Below are positions 18,401 through 26,494 of a stretch of DNA of 64,000 bases, piece after piece. The first letter of the stretch is position 1, and each line of letters opens with the position of its first letter. The position numbers were made by a program, and so were the translations under genes. This DNA comes from an uncultured Pelagibacteraceae bacterium. GTDB lineage: Bacteria > Pseudomonadota > Alphaproteobacteria > Pelagibacterales > Pelagibacteraceae. The notes below the pieces were generated by a model. The model made no database searches, was not told the origin of the DNA, and saw nothing but the letters and a program-made list of their open reading frames with translations. The DNA lies in assembly GCA_902588965.1 (NCBI GenBank), contig CACIRD010000004.1, forward strand, positions 124,001 to 188,000, read 5' to 3'.

Positions 18401-18886
18401 ATCTAAAAATTTTTCTTTTAATAAATTATAAATATCTTTTATTTCTGATAATTTTCCTTTGTTAAACAAATTGCCATTTAAACCAGTAATTTGTCCTGAT
18501 AGCACAATTATACCTTTTCCTAATTTAACAAGATCTTCAATTTTACAATGTGGGCTAGTCAAGTTGTCATTGCCTAAATAAGATTTTGAGGATAGTTCAA
18601 TTATACTTTTATAACCAAGTTCTGATTTAGCAATTAGAGGAATAAGACCAATTTCGTCTCCATATTTAAAATTTATTTGTGTACCAATTATGGGCTGTGA
18701 ACCTGATTTAGAAATATTTTCTGAAAATTCTAGTGCACCACATAAATTTAATGTATCTGATATACCAGCAGAAATTACTTTATTTTTTTTACAAAATTCA
18801 GATATTTGATCTATTTTAGCTGCACCTTCGCAAATTGAATACTGGGTGTGAATTTTAATATGATTAAATTTTTCAAATTTTTCCAT
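15476..18886 (-). CDS. dnaE: DNA polymerase III alpha subunit
   Basis: Replicative polymerase catalytic subunit. From the chosen start it has 1136 residues, the usual DnaE1 length. Domains in order: N-terminal PHP domain beginning FNHIKIHTQYSICEG, polymerase core with GPGRGSGAGSLVAW and the metal-binding PDFDIDFCEE, a helix-hairpin-helix/clamp-binding region, and a C-terminal OB fold (VSGTILKIQEKKTQKGN). The ATG at 18886 (MEKFEKFN) fits the family; the track start at 18910 is a TTG adding MMVVLGPS inside lolD. It overlaps lolD by 14 bp, with a possible AGG ribosome site in lolD. It is the last gene before the rpsB leader. Confidence 0.95.
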   Translation of the reverse strand: MEKFEKFNHIKIHTQYSICEGAAKIDQISEFCKKNKVISAGISDTLNLCGALEFSENISKSGSQPIIGTQINFKYGDEIGLIPLIAKSELGYKSIIELSSKSYLGNDNLTSPHCKIEDLVKLGKGIIVLSGQITGLNGNLFNKGKLSEIKDIYNLLKEKFLDNFYIEIQRHGDPNEKSFEKFNLNISKELSIPIIASNEVFYINKDMHEAHDALICIGNKTYVNEKNRIKFSNQHYLKSDDEMKKLFFDLPEALENNYNIIYRLNFRPKYSKPVLPNISSDKYGNADQTLINESVSGLKEKFSKLFKINLSELDKSVKFKKYKDRLEHELKIIIEMKYSSYFLIVSDYIKWAKNNQIPVGPGRGSGAGSLVAWSLLITDVDPIKFNLIFERFLNPDRISMPDFDIDFCEEKRDLVFNYLTKKYKNSVAHINTFGKLKARMVIRDVGRVLGLPYGFVDSISKMIPFDPSRPQSLTDCINNEPRLQKLIKEDTRVKKLAELSLKLEGLNRNFATHAAGVVISDKKLTDTVPLYKDSSANLILPSTQFDMYSAENAGLIKFDFLGLKTLTVIDKTEKLVNQKNKKFSLDQISYEDQKVFELLSKGHTVGLFQLESAGMKEALMQMKPNHLEDIIALVALYRPGPMANIPIYNDCKHGRQQPDYLHPLLEEILKPTYGVIIYQEQVMQIAQRLSGFSAGEADILRRAMGKKKRSELEKQKMRFIDGAVKNGIKKDVAASIFLKIEPFAEYGFNKSHAAAYAIIAYQTAYLKTYYSNEFFSASMTMDISSQNKLSEFYEEIKRLNINIIRPDINSSFADFKSDDKNFYYALGGIKNVGYEAVSNIVKERVKNGKYTSILNFIKRVDPKDINKLQLEGLVKAGAFDQINNNRKSVFESIPNLITKSKKIFENKIANQEDLFELNEENDEDIIKIDKDWEIEERLAKEFESVGFFISDHPLNQYKEIFEDYKIVNFNEFIHLKNSKDTNVSGTILKIQEKKTQKGNSYAIVKLTDLSSVFEIFIFSDLLEINREILKDGNSLILTLTKNISDENNRFKRINVKKIASLKNLLNKPISNVEIFIDNQKSIEMIEKILSKSGNTEVKIKIKDEKNKYIFNLKNKRFVDRKHLNLLKNQGISTYIS

Positions 18887-19556
18887 TGATGGACCTAATA
18901 CTACCATCAATCATTTCTATTTTACAATCCGACATGCTGGCAAATTCTCTATTGTGAGTTGCAAAAATAACTAATCTATTATTTTTCTTAAGATTTAATA
19001 AAATTTTAAAAACCTTTTTTGCAGATTTATAGTCAAGATTTCCTGTGGGTTCATCTGCTAAAATTATTTTTGGTTTATTTATTAAAGCTCTTGCGATTGC
19101 GATTCTTTGGTTTTCACCTCCTGATAATTGTGATGGAAAGTGATCGAATCTTTCCTTTAACCCAAGGTTGGCTATTATTTTTTTAGCTTCTGAAACTGAA
19201 ATATTTTTATTATTGTTCAATGCTAATCCGGCTAGACTTACATTTTCTAAAGCTGTAAAATCTGGTAACAAATTATAACTCTGATAAATTATGCCGATAT
19301 TACTTGCTCTTATTTTATCATTATTATTTTTGTTAGAAAAATTAATTGTTTCATTATTGATTTTAACTATGCCAGAGGAAGGTTGATCTATTAAAGATAA
19401 AATGTTTAATAAGGTTGATTTTCCTGATCCAGATGGACCTACAATCGAGTAGGATCTTCCTAGAGAAAAACTTAATGTCACTTTCTTTAAAGCATTTACA
19501 TTTATGTTTGATAAATATTTTTTTGACACATTCTTTAATGAAATAAAATTACTCAT
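18873..19556 (-). CDS. lolD: lipoprotein-releasing ABC transporter ATPase LolD
   Basis: ATPase of the LolCDE-type system that extracts outer-membrane lipoproteins from the inner membrane. Walker A is GPSGSGKST (about residue 38), the ABC signature is LSGGENQRIAIARAL, and Walker B is KIILADEPTGNLD, the last also typical of the LolD/MacB subfamily. The 227-residue length is normal. It overlaps its permease partner upstream by 8 bp and dnaE downstream by 14 bp. Assignment to Lol rather than another MacB-like exporter rests on the permease and on the conserved proS-lolC-lolD-dnaE order. Confidence 0.92.
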   Translation of the reverse strand: MSNFISLKNVSKKYLSNINVNALKKVTLSFSLGRSYSIVGPSGSGKSTLLNILSLIDQPSSGIVKINNETINFSNKNNNDKIRASNIGIIYQSYNLLPDFTALENVSLAGLALNNNKNISVSEAKKIIANLGLKERFDHFPSQLSGGENQRIAIARALINKPKIILADEPTGNLDYKSAKKVFKILLNLKKNNRLVIFATHNREFASMSDCKIEMIDGSIRSINGKI

Positions 19557-20811
19557 ATTTAAGTGCTTTTATTGGGTCAAGTTTTGAAGCTTTAAGTGCA
19601 GGAAAAATTGACACTATTGATGTAATAAGTATAGAGCAAACTGCTATTAAAATAATTGAATTTAAATTAATTTCTGATGGCATTTTGCTTAGAAAATAAA
19701 TTTCCTCAGGAAAAATAGGAATATTGAATGTATTGCTTAGAATTTTTCTAAAACTCTCGATATATACAGAGAACAAAACTCCTATCGCTATACCGAAAAA
19801 TGTAGCTGTAGTACCTATATAAAAACCAATTAAAAAAAAAATTTTGGTAATTGAAATATTCAAAACACCTATTGATTTTAATATTGCTATATCTCTTGTT
19901 TTGTTTTTTACTAAAATTGTTAATCCAGATATAATGTTAAAAGCAGCAACAATAATAATTAAAGATAATATAATAAACATAACATTTCTCTCTACTTTAA
20001 GTGCTGAAAACAATGATCTATTAATATCAGCCCAAGTATAAATTAAATAATTTTGAAAAATATTTTGAATTTCAATTTTTGTATTTTCTATATTTAAAGG
20101 ATTTTTCAAGTAAATTTCTACATTTCTAGTTGATTTATCTAAATTTAAAAGGCTTTCCATTTTTTTTAGGTTTATAAAAGCAACATTCTGGTCAAACTCA
20201 AGAAGGCCACTGTCAAAAATAGATGTTATTTTATAGCTTTCTTGTTTTGGTAAATTACCTATAATAGTTTCTTCTCCTCCAGGGGACATAAGAAGAACTG
20301 TGTCGCCAATACTTAAATTTAAATCAAAACTTAATTCTTTACCTATAGATATAGAATTGCCAGAAAAAAAATTTTTTTTATTATTAGTTTCCAATCTCTT
20401 AAAAATTTCTAACTTTTTGAAATCTTCAAAAATGTAAGCTCTTAACAACAGACCTTTAGAAATATTTTTATTTATTAAAACTACTTCTCCGGAGTTACTA
20501 TAAACTAAATTATTTGATAGTTCTTGAAGTCTTTGATTGTTCAAAATTTCATCATTCTTTAAAAATTCATAAGATTGAATAACTACATGTGGGTTAAACC
20601 CTACAATCTTATTTACTAGTTCGGATCTAAATCCATTCATTACTGACATTACGATTATAAGAACTGCCACGCCTAAGGATATTCCAATAAATGAAAAAAT
20701 AGATATAATATTTAAAAAACCATCTTTTTTTCTGGTCTTTAAATATCTAAAAACAATTTTTTTTTCTAAATTAGAAATCAATTTAAACTTTTTTTTTTTT
20801 AATAATTTCAA
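19549..20811 (-). CDS. lolC: lipoprotein-releasing ABC transporter permease LolC/E
   Basis: Membrane subunit of the lipoprotein-releasing system. An N-terminal membrane segment (about residues 30-60, GVAVLIIVMSVMNGFRSEL) is followed by a periplasmic MacB-type domain of about 200 residues and three C-terminal membrane segments (VAAFNIISGLTILVKNKTRD precedes the cytosolic coupling helix). The 420-residue length fits. Only one permease gene is present, as is typical of alphaproteobacteria, where it likely works as a homodimer. The annotated ATG overlaps proS by 29 bp; a later non-ATG start near the LISNLEKK region is possible. Confidence 0.9.
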   Translation of the reverse strand: MKLLKKKKFKLISNLEKKIVFRYLKTRKKDGFLNIISIFSFIGISLGVAVLIIVMSVMNGFRSELVNKIVGFNPHVVIQSYEFLKNDEILNNQRLQELSNNLVYSNSGEVVLINKNISKGLLLRAYIFEDFKKLEIFKRLETNNKKNFFSGNSISIGKELSFDLNLSIGDTVLLMSPGGEETIIGNLPKQESYKITSIFDSGLLEFDQNVAFINLKKMESLLNLDKSTRNVEIYLKNPLNIENTKIEIQNIFQNYLIYTWADINRSLFSALKVERNVMFIILSLIIIVAAFNIISGLTILVKNKTRDIAILKSIGVLNISITKIFFLIGFYIGTTATFFGIAIGVLFSVYIESFRKILSNTFNIPIFPEEIYFLSKMPSEINLNSIILIAVCSILITSIVSIFPALKASKLDPIKALKYE

Positions 20812-22108
20812 CTATTTCATTAATACTGATATTTTTTGACTCAATTCCAATTTCTCTAAATTCAAAAATATCACCTTCGTTTTTATTTCCGATCATAATT
20901 TGAAAAGGAATACCAAGTAAATTAAATTTTTTTATTTTTGATGAAAAATTTTCTTCTGTATCATCTATTAATACATCTAAACCATTTTTTTTAAGTAAAT
21001 TAGAAATTTTAACAGCCTTGTCTAAATTTTTAGTGTCATTTTTATTTATTAAAGGCAGTATTCCACAATCAAATGGCGCAACTGATATAGGCCATTTCAT
21101 AATTTCATTTTTATTGTCATACTTAGCTTCAATAATAGCTCCAACTAATCTTGACACTCCTACACCATAAGATCCCATTTTTACAAATTCTTTTTTTCCC
21201 TGATAATCTACAGATGCATTCATTGGTTTTGAATATTTATCTCCAAAATAAAAAATATGACCAACTTCTATACCCTTGGTGCTGAGTCTAAATTCTTCAG
21301 GCACTTTTTCATCAAAATCTTTTTTATTAAATTTTTCATCTGTAACTGCATAGTATTTATCAAATTTATTTCTCAGATCATTTAAATTTTCCTTATTTAG
21401 AATTGCTTTATCGCTTTGGACTTCAAAAATTCTTTTATCTGTATAAATTTTACTTTCCCCTGTGTCAGCTAAGATTACAAATTCATGTGAAAGATTTCCA
21501 CCTATTGGACCAGTATCAGCAGACATTGGGATGGCTGACAAATCTAATCTCTTAAATGTTCTTAAATAAGATAAAAAAAATTTATTATATGAATAAATAG
21601 CTTCATCATCATTAATATCAAAAGAATATGCATCTTTCATATAAAACTCTCTGCACCTCATTATTCCAAATCTAGGTCTTAGTTCATCTCTAAATTTCCA
21701 TTGAATATGATAAAGCAATTGAGGCAAAGATTTATAAGACTTAATACTGGATCTGAATATATCTGTAATAAGCTCTTCGTTTGTAGGTCCATATAAAATT
21801 TCTCTACCTTGTCTATCTTTAATTCTGAGCATCTCTTCACCATAATCTTCATATCTGCCACTTTCCTTCCAAATCTCGCTTGATTGTATAGTTGGCATTA
21901 AAATCTCTTGTGCACCTATTCTGTCTTGTTCTTCTCTAACAATCCTCTCTATTTTCTTCATGACTTTGAATCCTAGTGGAAGCCAAGAATAAATTCCTGC
22001 TGAAGATTGTTTAATCATTCCAACTCTAAGCATAAGCTGATGGGATTTTATTGTTGCTTCCGTTGGATTATTTTTTAATATTGGAATAAATGATTTTGAA
22101 AAGTACAT
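20783..22108 (-). CDS. proS: prolyl-tRNA synthetase (short alphaproteobacterial type)
   Basis: Class II synthetase charging tRNA-Pro. The protein of about 441 residues lacks the large YbaK-like editing insertion of E. coli ProS, as is usual in alphaproteobacteria. Visible motifs include LMLRVGMIKQSSAGIYSWLP at the N-terminus, EILYGPTNEELITDIF, KFRDELRPRFGIMRCREFYM (motif 2) and GSYGVGVSRLVGAIIE (motif 3). The ATG at 22108 is preferred over the TTG one codon upstream used by the track. It overlaps lolC and follows rnj by 34 bp. Confidence 0.95.
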   Translation of the reverse strand: MYFSKSFIPILKNNPTEATIKSHQLMLRVGMIKQSSAGIYSWLPLGFKVMKKIERIVREEQDRIGAQEILMPTIQSSEIWKESGRYEDYGEEMLRIKDRQGREILYGPTNEELITDIFRSSIKSYKSLPQLLYHIQWKFRDELRPRFGIMRCREFYMKDAYSFDINDDEAIYSYNKFFLSYLRTFKRLDLSAIPMSADTGPIGGNLSHEFVILADTGESKIYTDKRIFEVQSDKAILNKENLNDLRNKFDKYYAVTDEKFNKKDFDEKVPEEFRLSTKGIEVGHIFYFGDKYSKPMNASVDYQGKKEFVKMGSYGVGVSRLVGAIIEAKYDNKNEIMKWPISVAPFDCGILPLINKNDTKNLDKAVKISNLLKKNGLDVLIDDTEENFSSKIKKFNLLGIPFQIMIGNKNEGDIFEFREIGIESKNISINEIVEIIKKKKV

Positions 22109-22142
22109 CAATTTATTTAATTGCTTAGATGTAAATAATCAA

Positions 22143-23801
22143 TTAAATTCTTACTAAGTTAACCTGGGTAATTGGCCTTTTGCCCGTTTTTTCTTTTGAA
22201 TATTTCTTACAAATTGTTTTAAGAGTGTCTATAAGATTAGATTCTTGTTTTTTGTTCTTTAAAGAGAAGGTTCTTGTTGTTTTATCAATTTCTTCTTCCA
22301 ACCCATATCTAAAATCCTCGGTTTCATAAATTGGTAATCCTTTAAATGTTAAAATAGGTTTGTTGTGTATATTTCCTTTGTTTGTAACTAATATAGTGAC
22401 TTCCATAAATCCATTGTTTGATAAATTTTTCCTTTCTTTGATTGATTGAGCATCTTCTTCAACGCTTATATTCCCATCAACATATAGCCTGCCGCTAGGC
22501 GCTTTGTCGTATACCTCTGGTTTGCTTCCTGGAAACAACTTAACTATATCTCCATTTTCGACTTGAACTGGAAAAGGAACCTGCATTTCTTTAGCAAAAT
22601 TTATGTGTTCGATCATATGCCTATGCTCACCATGAACCGGTATCACACATTTAGGTTTTACCCAATTATACATTTCCTTCAAATCTTCTCTGTTTGGATG
22701 TCCAGAAACGTGAACAAACTCATTTTCCTCTGATATTACATTGATACCTTCTTTTACTAATTGATTATGCAGTTTGTATAATTTTTTTTCATTTCCAGGG
22801 ATTATTTTTGAAGAAAATATAACTGTATCATTATTTTCTATAAAAACATCTGGATGGACTTGAGTAGAAATTCTCATCATGGCTCCCATTGGCTCTCCTT
22901 GGCTCCCTGTACATAAATAAACAATTTTTTCTCTTGAAATATTTTTCGCTTCTCTAGGATCAATAGGTTCTATTATATCCGATAAATATCCACATTTTCT
23001 AGCTGCTTTATAAATTCTATGCATAGATCTTCCAATCAAAGATATTTGTCTACCACATTTTTCAGCACAATAAAAAACTGATTCCATTCTTGCTACATTA
23101 GATGCAAAAGATGTAACAATAATTCTTTTTTTTAAACCCATCATAATATTAAGCAAACTTTTCCTGACATCTAGTTCTGAACCAGATTTTCCAATGCTAA
23201 AAACATTGGTAGAGTCGCATATCATGGCTAACACGCCATCTTGACCAATTTGTTTTAGTCTTTCCGAATTGATTGTATTTCCAATTAGTGGATTTGGATC
23301 TACTTTCCAATCTCCAGTATGTAAAATATTTCCTACTGGCGTTCCAATTCTTAATCCATTTGGTTCTAAAATAGAATGAGTGAGAGTTATAAATTCGATT
23401 TTGAATGGATCAAGCTCTAAGGTGCTATTTAGTTCTACAACTTTTAAATAAGGTGAAATATCAATTTTTTTTTCTTTAAATTTTTCAGAAATTAAAATAC
23501 TTGTAAAAGGAGTAGCAAATATTTTACATTTTAATTTAGGCCAAATATGAGCTATTGCACCTATATGATCCTCGTGAGCATGAGTTAATATTATACCTAA
23601 CAAGTCATCTTTTTTATCAACTATAAAACCTGGGTCAGGATATATTAAATCGATGCCTGGGATAGTATCATCCGCAAAAGTGACGCCTATATCAACTATG
23701 ATCCATTTTTGGTTATCCGGTTTACCGTATGCAAATAGATTCATATTCATTCCTATTTCGCCAGAGCCACCAAGTGGACAGAATAAAAGTTCTTCTTTCA
23801 T
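22143..23801 (-). CDS. rnj: ribonuclease J family exo/endoribonuclease
   Basis: Metallo-beta-lactamase/beta-CASP nuclease acting in RNA decay and maturation. The N-terminal FCPLGGSGEIGMNMNLFAYG is typical of RNase J, followed by the metal ligands in LTHAHEDHIGA and a later HTGDWKVD. The beta-CASP region includes YLCTGSQGEPMGAMMRIS and VSGHPNREDLKEMYNWVKP, and a C-terminal domain completes 552 residues. The position between coaX and proS after the nuo genes is the conserved alphaproteobacterial arrangement. The 3-bp gap to coaX indicates co-transcription. Confidence 0.93.
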   Translation of the reverse strand: MKEELLFCPLGGSGEIGMNMNLFAYGKPDNQKWIIVDIGVTFADDTIPGIDLIYPDPGFIVDKKDDLLGIILTHAHEDHIGAIAHIWPKLKCKIFATPFTSILISEKFKEKKIDISPYLKVVELNSTLELDPFKIEFITLTHSILEPNGLRIGTPVGNILHTGDWKVDPNPLIGNTINSERLKQIGQDGVLAMICDSTNVFSIGKSGSELDVRKSLLNIMMGLKKRIIVTSFASNVARMESVFYCAEKCGRQISLIGRSMHRIYKAARKCGYLSDIIEPIDPREAKNISREKIVYLCTGSQGEPMGAMMRISTQVHPDVFIENNDTVIFSSKIIPGNEKKLYKLHNQLVKEGINVISEENEFVHVSGHPNREDLKEMYNWVKPKCVIPVHGEHRHMIEHINFAKEMQVPFPVQVENGDIVKLFPGSKPEVYDKAPSGRLYVDGNISVEEDAQSIKERKNLSNNGFMEVTILVTNKGNIHNKPILTFKGLPIYETEDFRYGLEEEIDKTTRTFSLKNKKQESNLIDTLKTICKKYSKEKTGKRPITQVNLVRI

Positions 23802-23804
23802 AAT

Positions 23805-24548
23805 TTATAAATTTTTAATAATTTTTAATAATCCTTCAATGGTTAAGTCTTTCTTGACAATTGTTTTTCCTATAATCATATTTTTAAATAAATAAGAAAA
23901 TCCCCCAGTAAGAACTATTTTATATTTTTTTTTGGTTTGTTTCGATATTAGCTTTATTACATTTTCAATTAAACCAGTATAACCCCAATAAAAACCAGAT
24001 TTAACAGCAGTATCTGTATTTGTGCCTATAACTTTTGATGTTTTTGATAAAGTTATCGGAGGTATCAATGAAGCTTTAGATATTAGAGTTTGCAAAGATA
24101 GACTTACACCAGGAGCAATTACACCTCCTAAATATTTATTTTTAATAACCACATCAAATGTAGTAGCTGTACCAAAATCTAGTACAATATAATTAAATTT
24201 GTTATCAATAACTGCAATTGCATTTGCTATTCTATCAGAACCGACTTGTTTTTTATTAACTGTTATATTAATAAATTTTTTTAAAATAACCGACTTAAGC
24301 TCAATAATAGATAAGCAATATTTAAATTTCAAAAATTTTTTAATTATTTTAAATGAACTAGGAACAACACTACTGAATAAAATTTTATTTATTTTTTTTT
24401 TATAGAATTTTAAAAAACTTAGTTTTTGTGAAAGATATTTATTGTTAATAAGTTTAGTTTTTAAAATAACCCTTTTTTTAATATAAAACTTTTCGTTGTA
24501 TAAAAAAATTTTAATTTCAGTGTTGCCTATATCGCCAATTAAATACAT
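23805..24548 (-). CDS. coaX: type III pantothenate kinase
   Basis: First step of coenzyme A synthesis, phosphorylating pantothenate. CoaX belongs to the ASKHA fold and needs a monovalent cation. The N-terminal phosphate loop is GDIGNTEIKI; the substrate region has GSDRIANAIAV, and DFGTATTFDVV with LGGVIAPGVSLSLQTL are diagnostic. The 247-residue length is normal. It lies between birA (9-bp gap) and rnj (3-bp gap), the conserved neighbourhood in alphaproteobacteria. Confidence 0.93.
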   Translation of the reverse strand: MYLIGDIGNTEIKIFLYNEKFYIKKRVILKTKLINNKYLSQKLSFLKFYKKKINKILFSSVVPSSFKIIKKFLKFKYCLSIIELKSVILKKFINITVNKKQVGSDRIANAIAVIDNKFNYIVLDFGTATTFDVVIKNKYLGGVIAPGVSLSLQTLISKASLIPPITLSKTSKVIGTNTDTAVKSGFYWGYTGLIENVIKLISKQTKKKYKIVLTGGFSYLFKNMIIGKTIVKKDLTIEGLLKIIKNL

Positions 24549-24557
24549 ACAATAAAT

Positions 24558-25079
24558 CTATTTAAAATACTTGATTTCTTTTTCATATATCTTTTTAATT
24601 TTTTTAAAAATACTTAATTTATTTATTTTGTTATTAGTATAACTTTTTAAGTGATTTGTTTGATAATTTTTTATATTAGGACTTTTTTCTAGATTTAAAC
24701 CTATCCCCACAATTAAAAACTTTTTTTTATTAAAGAATGTAATCTCCTGTAATATTCCACAAATTTTATTTTTATTAATTAGTAAGTCGTTTGGTTTTTT
24801 AATTTGAATTTTGTATTTTGTTAAGTTTTGTATTGATTTTTTTACTAATTGGCAGTTTTTAAATGTCAAATTATTTAAAGGTATATTATTTTTTATTTTA
24901 AAAAAAATGCTTATTAATAAGTTACCCTTCATTGATATCCATTTATTTCCATGTCTACCTCGACCTTTCGACTGTTTTTCAGTTATTATTACACCTTGGT
25001 CTATCCCTAACTTTATCTTTTTTAAAGCTACATCGTTTGTACTTTTTATTTTTTTATATTTATATACTTTTAGTTTCAT
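24558..25079 (-). CDS. birA: biotin-protein ligase, catalytic domain only
   Basis: Attaches biotin to the carboxyl carrier protein of acetyl-CoA carboxylase and similar enzymes. Only the catalytic domain is present: the biotinyl-AMP loop GRGRHGNKW is clear, and KKPNDLLINKNKICGILQE aligns to the usual KWPND...KlaGiL region, with Trp replaced by Lys. There is no N-terminal DNA-binding domain, so it cannot repress, and at 173 residues it also lacks most of the small C-terminal domain seen in typical ligases. It shares one base with nuoN. A degraded enzyme is possible but the intact active-site loop argues for function. Confidence 0.85.
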   Translation of the reverse strand: MKLKVYKYKKIKSTNDVALKKIKLGIDQGVIITEKQSKGRGRHGNKWISMKGNLLISIFFKIKNNIPLNNLTFKNCQLVKKSIQNLTKYKIQIKKPNDLLINKNKICGILQEITFFNKKKFLIVGIGLNLEKSPNIKNYQTNHLKSYTNNKINKLSIFKKIKKIYEKEIKYFK

Positions 25080-26494
25080 TAAATAATATTTATTTTTGAA
25101 ACTAAATTAATAAGACTGTTAGGATAAATAAAATACATAAGTATGAAAATTGTTGAAATTAATAAAGTTATTTTCAATCCTAGATGATGGTCTGTATCAT
25201 ATTTTTCTTTTTCCGAATCAAAATATATAACTTTAATTATTCTTAAATAATAGAATGAACCTACAACTGCCGACATCAAACCTATTATTGCAAGAAAATA
25301 CATAGATCGTTCCAATACTGCCATAAATACGTAAAATTTTGCAAAAAATCCTGCTAATGGAGGTATCCCTGCCAAAGAAAAAAGAATAATCAACATTGAA
25401 AAAGATAGTATTGGATGATGTTTTGATAAGCCCGACAAATCGTTTATATTTTCCAAATATTTATTATTTTTTCTAATCATAAATAAACAGCTGAAAAAAG
25501 CTAAGTTCATAAACAAATATATTGTCATATACAAGATGGAACTTTGAATACCATCATTTGTTCCTGTTGTTAGACCAGCTAGTGCATATCCCATATGACT
25601 TATTGAACTGTAAGCTATAAGCCTTTTTAAATTTTTTTGACCAATGGCTGCAACAGCACCAAACAACATCGAAGCAATTGATAAAAAAATAATTATCATC
25701 TGCCATTGATCTATTATGTTTATAAATGGCACATACAAAAATCTTATAAAGATAGTTAACGCTGCTATTTTGGGAAGAATTGCAAAAATAATAGTTACAG
25801 AAGTTGGCGATCCTTGATAAACATCCGGAGCCCACATGTGAAAAGGTACAGCCGAAATTTTAAATGCTAAACCTACAAGAATAAAAACAATACCAAAAGT
25901 GAGACCGTATTGAAAATCTGAAATACTTAATGAAATTTCGTTAAAATTTGTTGAATTTGAAAATCCATAAATAAGTGAACATCCGTAAAGTAGTAAACCG
26001 GATGACAGAGCGCTTAAAACAAAATATTTAAGTCCTGACTCAGATGATAGAAGATTATCCCTATTAAAAGATGCGAGAACATAGAGTGCCAATGACTGAA
26101 GTTCTAGACCCATATAAAATACTATAAGATCATTTGAACCTATCATTACCATCATACCTAAAATTGAACTCAATATAAGTATTGGATACTCTATTTGTAA
26201 AATTTTTGATATTTTTACATATTTTGAAGATGTAAGCATAACAAAGATTGCTGAAACTATAGTCAAAATTTTCATAAAAGTTGATAAGTTATCTACTCTG
26301 TAACTTTGAGCGAAAACATATTCTTCTTGAACATTTGACAAATTTAAAACTAAGGTTAATAAAATAAACAATGATAGAATAGTTAAATTATAAACTAGGT
26401 TAGAACTATTTTTTTTAAAAACACCAAGCAGAAGTAAAAACATTATTGTTAAACAAGCAAAAATTTCAGGTATTATTAAATTTAAATTAATCAT
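25079..26494 (-). CDS. nuoN: NADH-quinone oxidoreductase subunit N
   Basis: Antiporter-like proton-pumping membrane subunit of Complex I. It has about 13-14 hydrophobic segments in 471 residues. GMELQSLALYVLASF carries the conserved Glu of TM5, and VPFHMWAPDVYQGSPTSVT and KRLIAYSSISHMGYALAG hold the TM7/TM8 lysine and channel motifs. It is the last gene of the nuo operon; the junction with nuoM is a 4-bp overlap and it shares a base with birA. Confidence 0.96.
   Translation of the reverse strand: MINLNLIIPEIFACLTIMFLLLLGVFKKNSSNLVYNLTILSLFILLTLVLNLSNVQEEYVFAQSYRVDNLSTFMKILTIVSAIFVMLTSSKYVKISKILQIEYPILILSSILGMMVMIGSNDLIVFYMGLELQSLALYVLASFNRDNLLSSESGLKYFVLSALSSGLLLYGCSLIYGFSNSTNFNEISLSISDFQYGLTFGIVFILVGLAFKISAVPFHMWAPDVYQGSPTSVTIIFAILPKIAALTIFIRFLYVPFINIIDQWQMIIIFLSIASMLFGAVAAIGQKNLKRLIAYSSISHMGYALAGLTTGTNDGIQSSILYMTIYLFMNLAFFSCLFMIRKNNKYLENINDLSGLSKHHPILSFSMLIILFSLAGIPPLAGFFAKFYVFMAVLERSMYFLAIIGLMSAVVGSFYYLRIIKVIYFDSEKEKYDTDHHLGLKITLLISTIFILMYFIYPNSLINLVSKINII

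Noticed and set aside
18887-18910. N-terminal extension of dnaE starting at TTG 18910
   Set aside because: The residues MMVVLGPS lie inside lolD and do not resemble the DnaE start; MEKFEKFNHIKIHTQYS fits the PHP domain start.
25554-25835. 93-residue minus-strand ORF inside nuoN
   Set aside because: Alternative frame of nuoN on the same strand; Cys/Tyr-rich composition with no recognisable domain.
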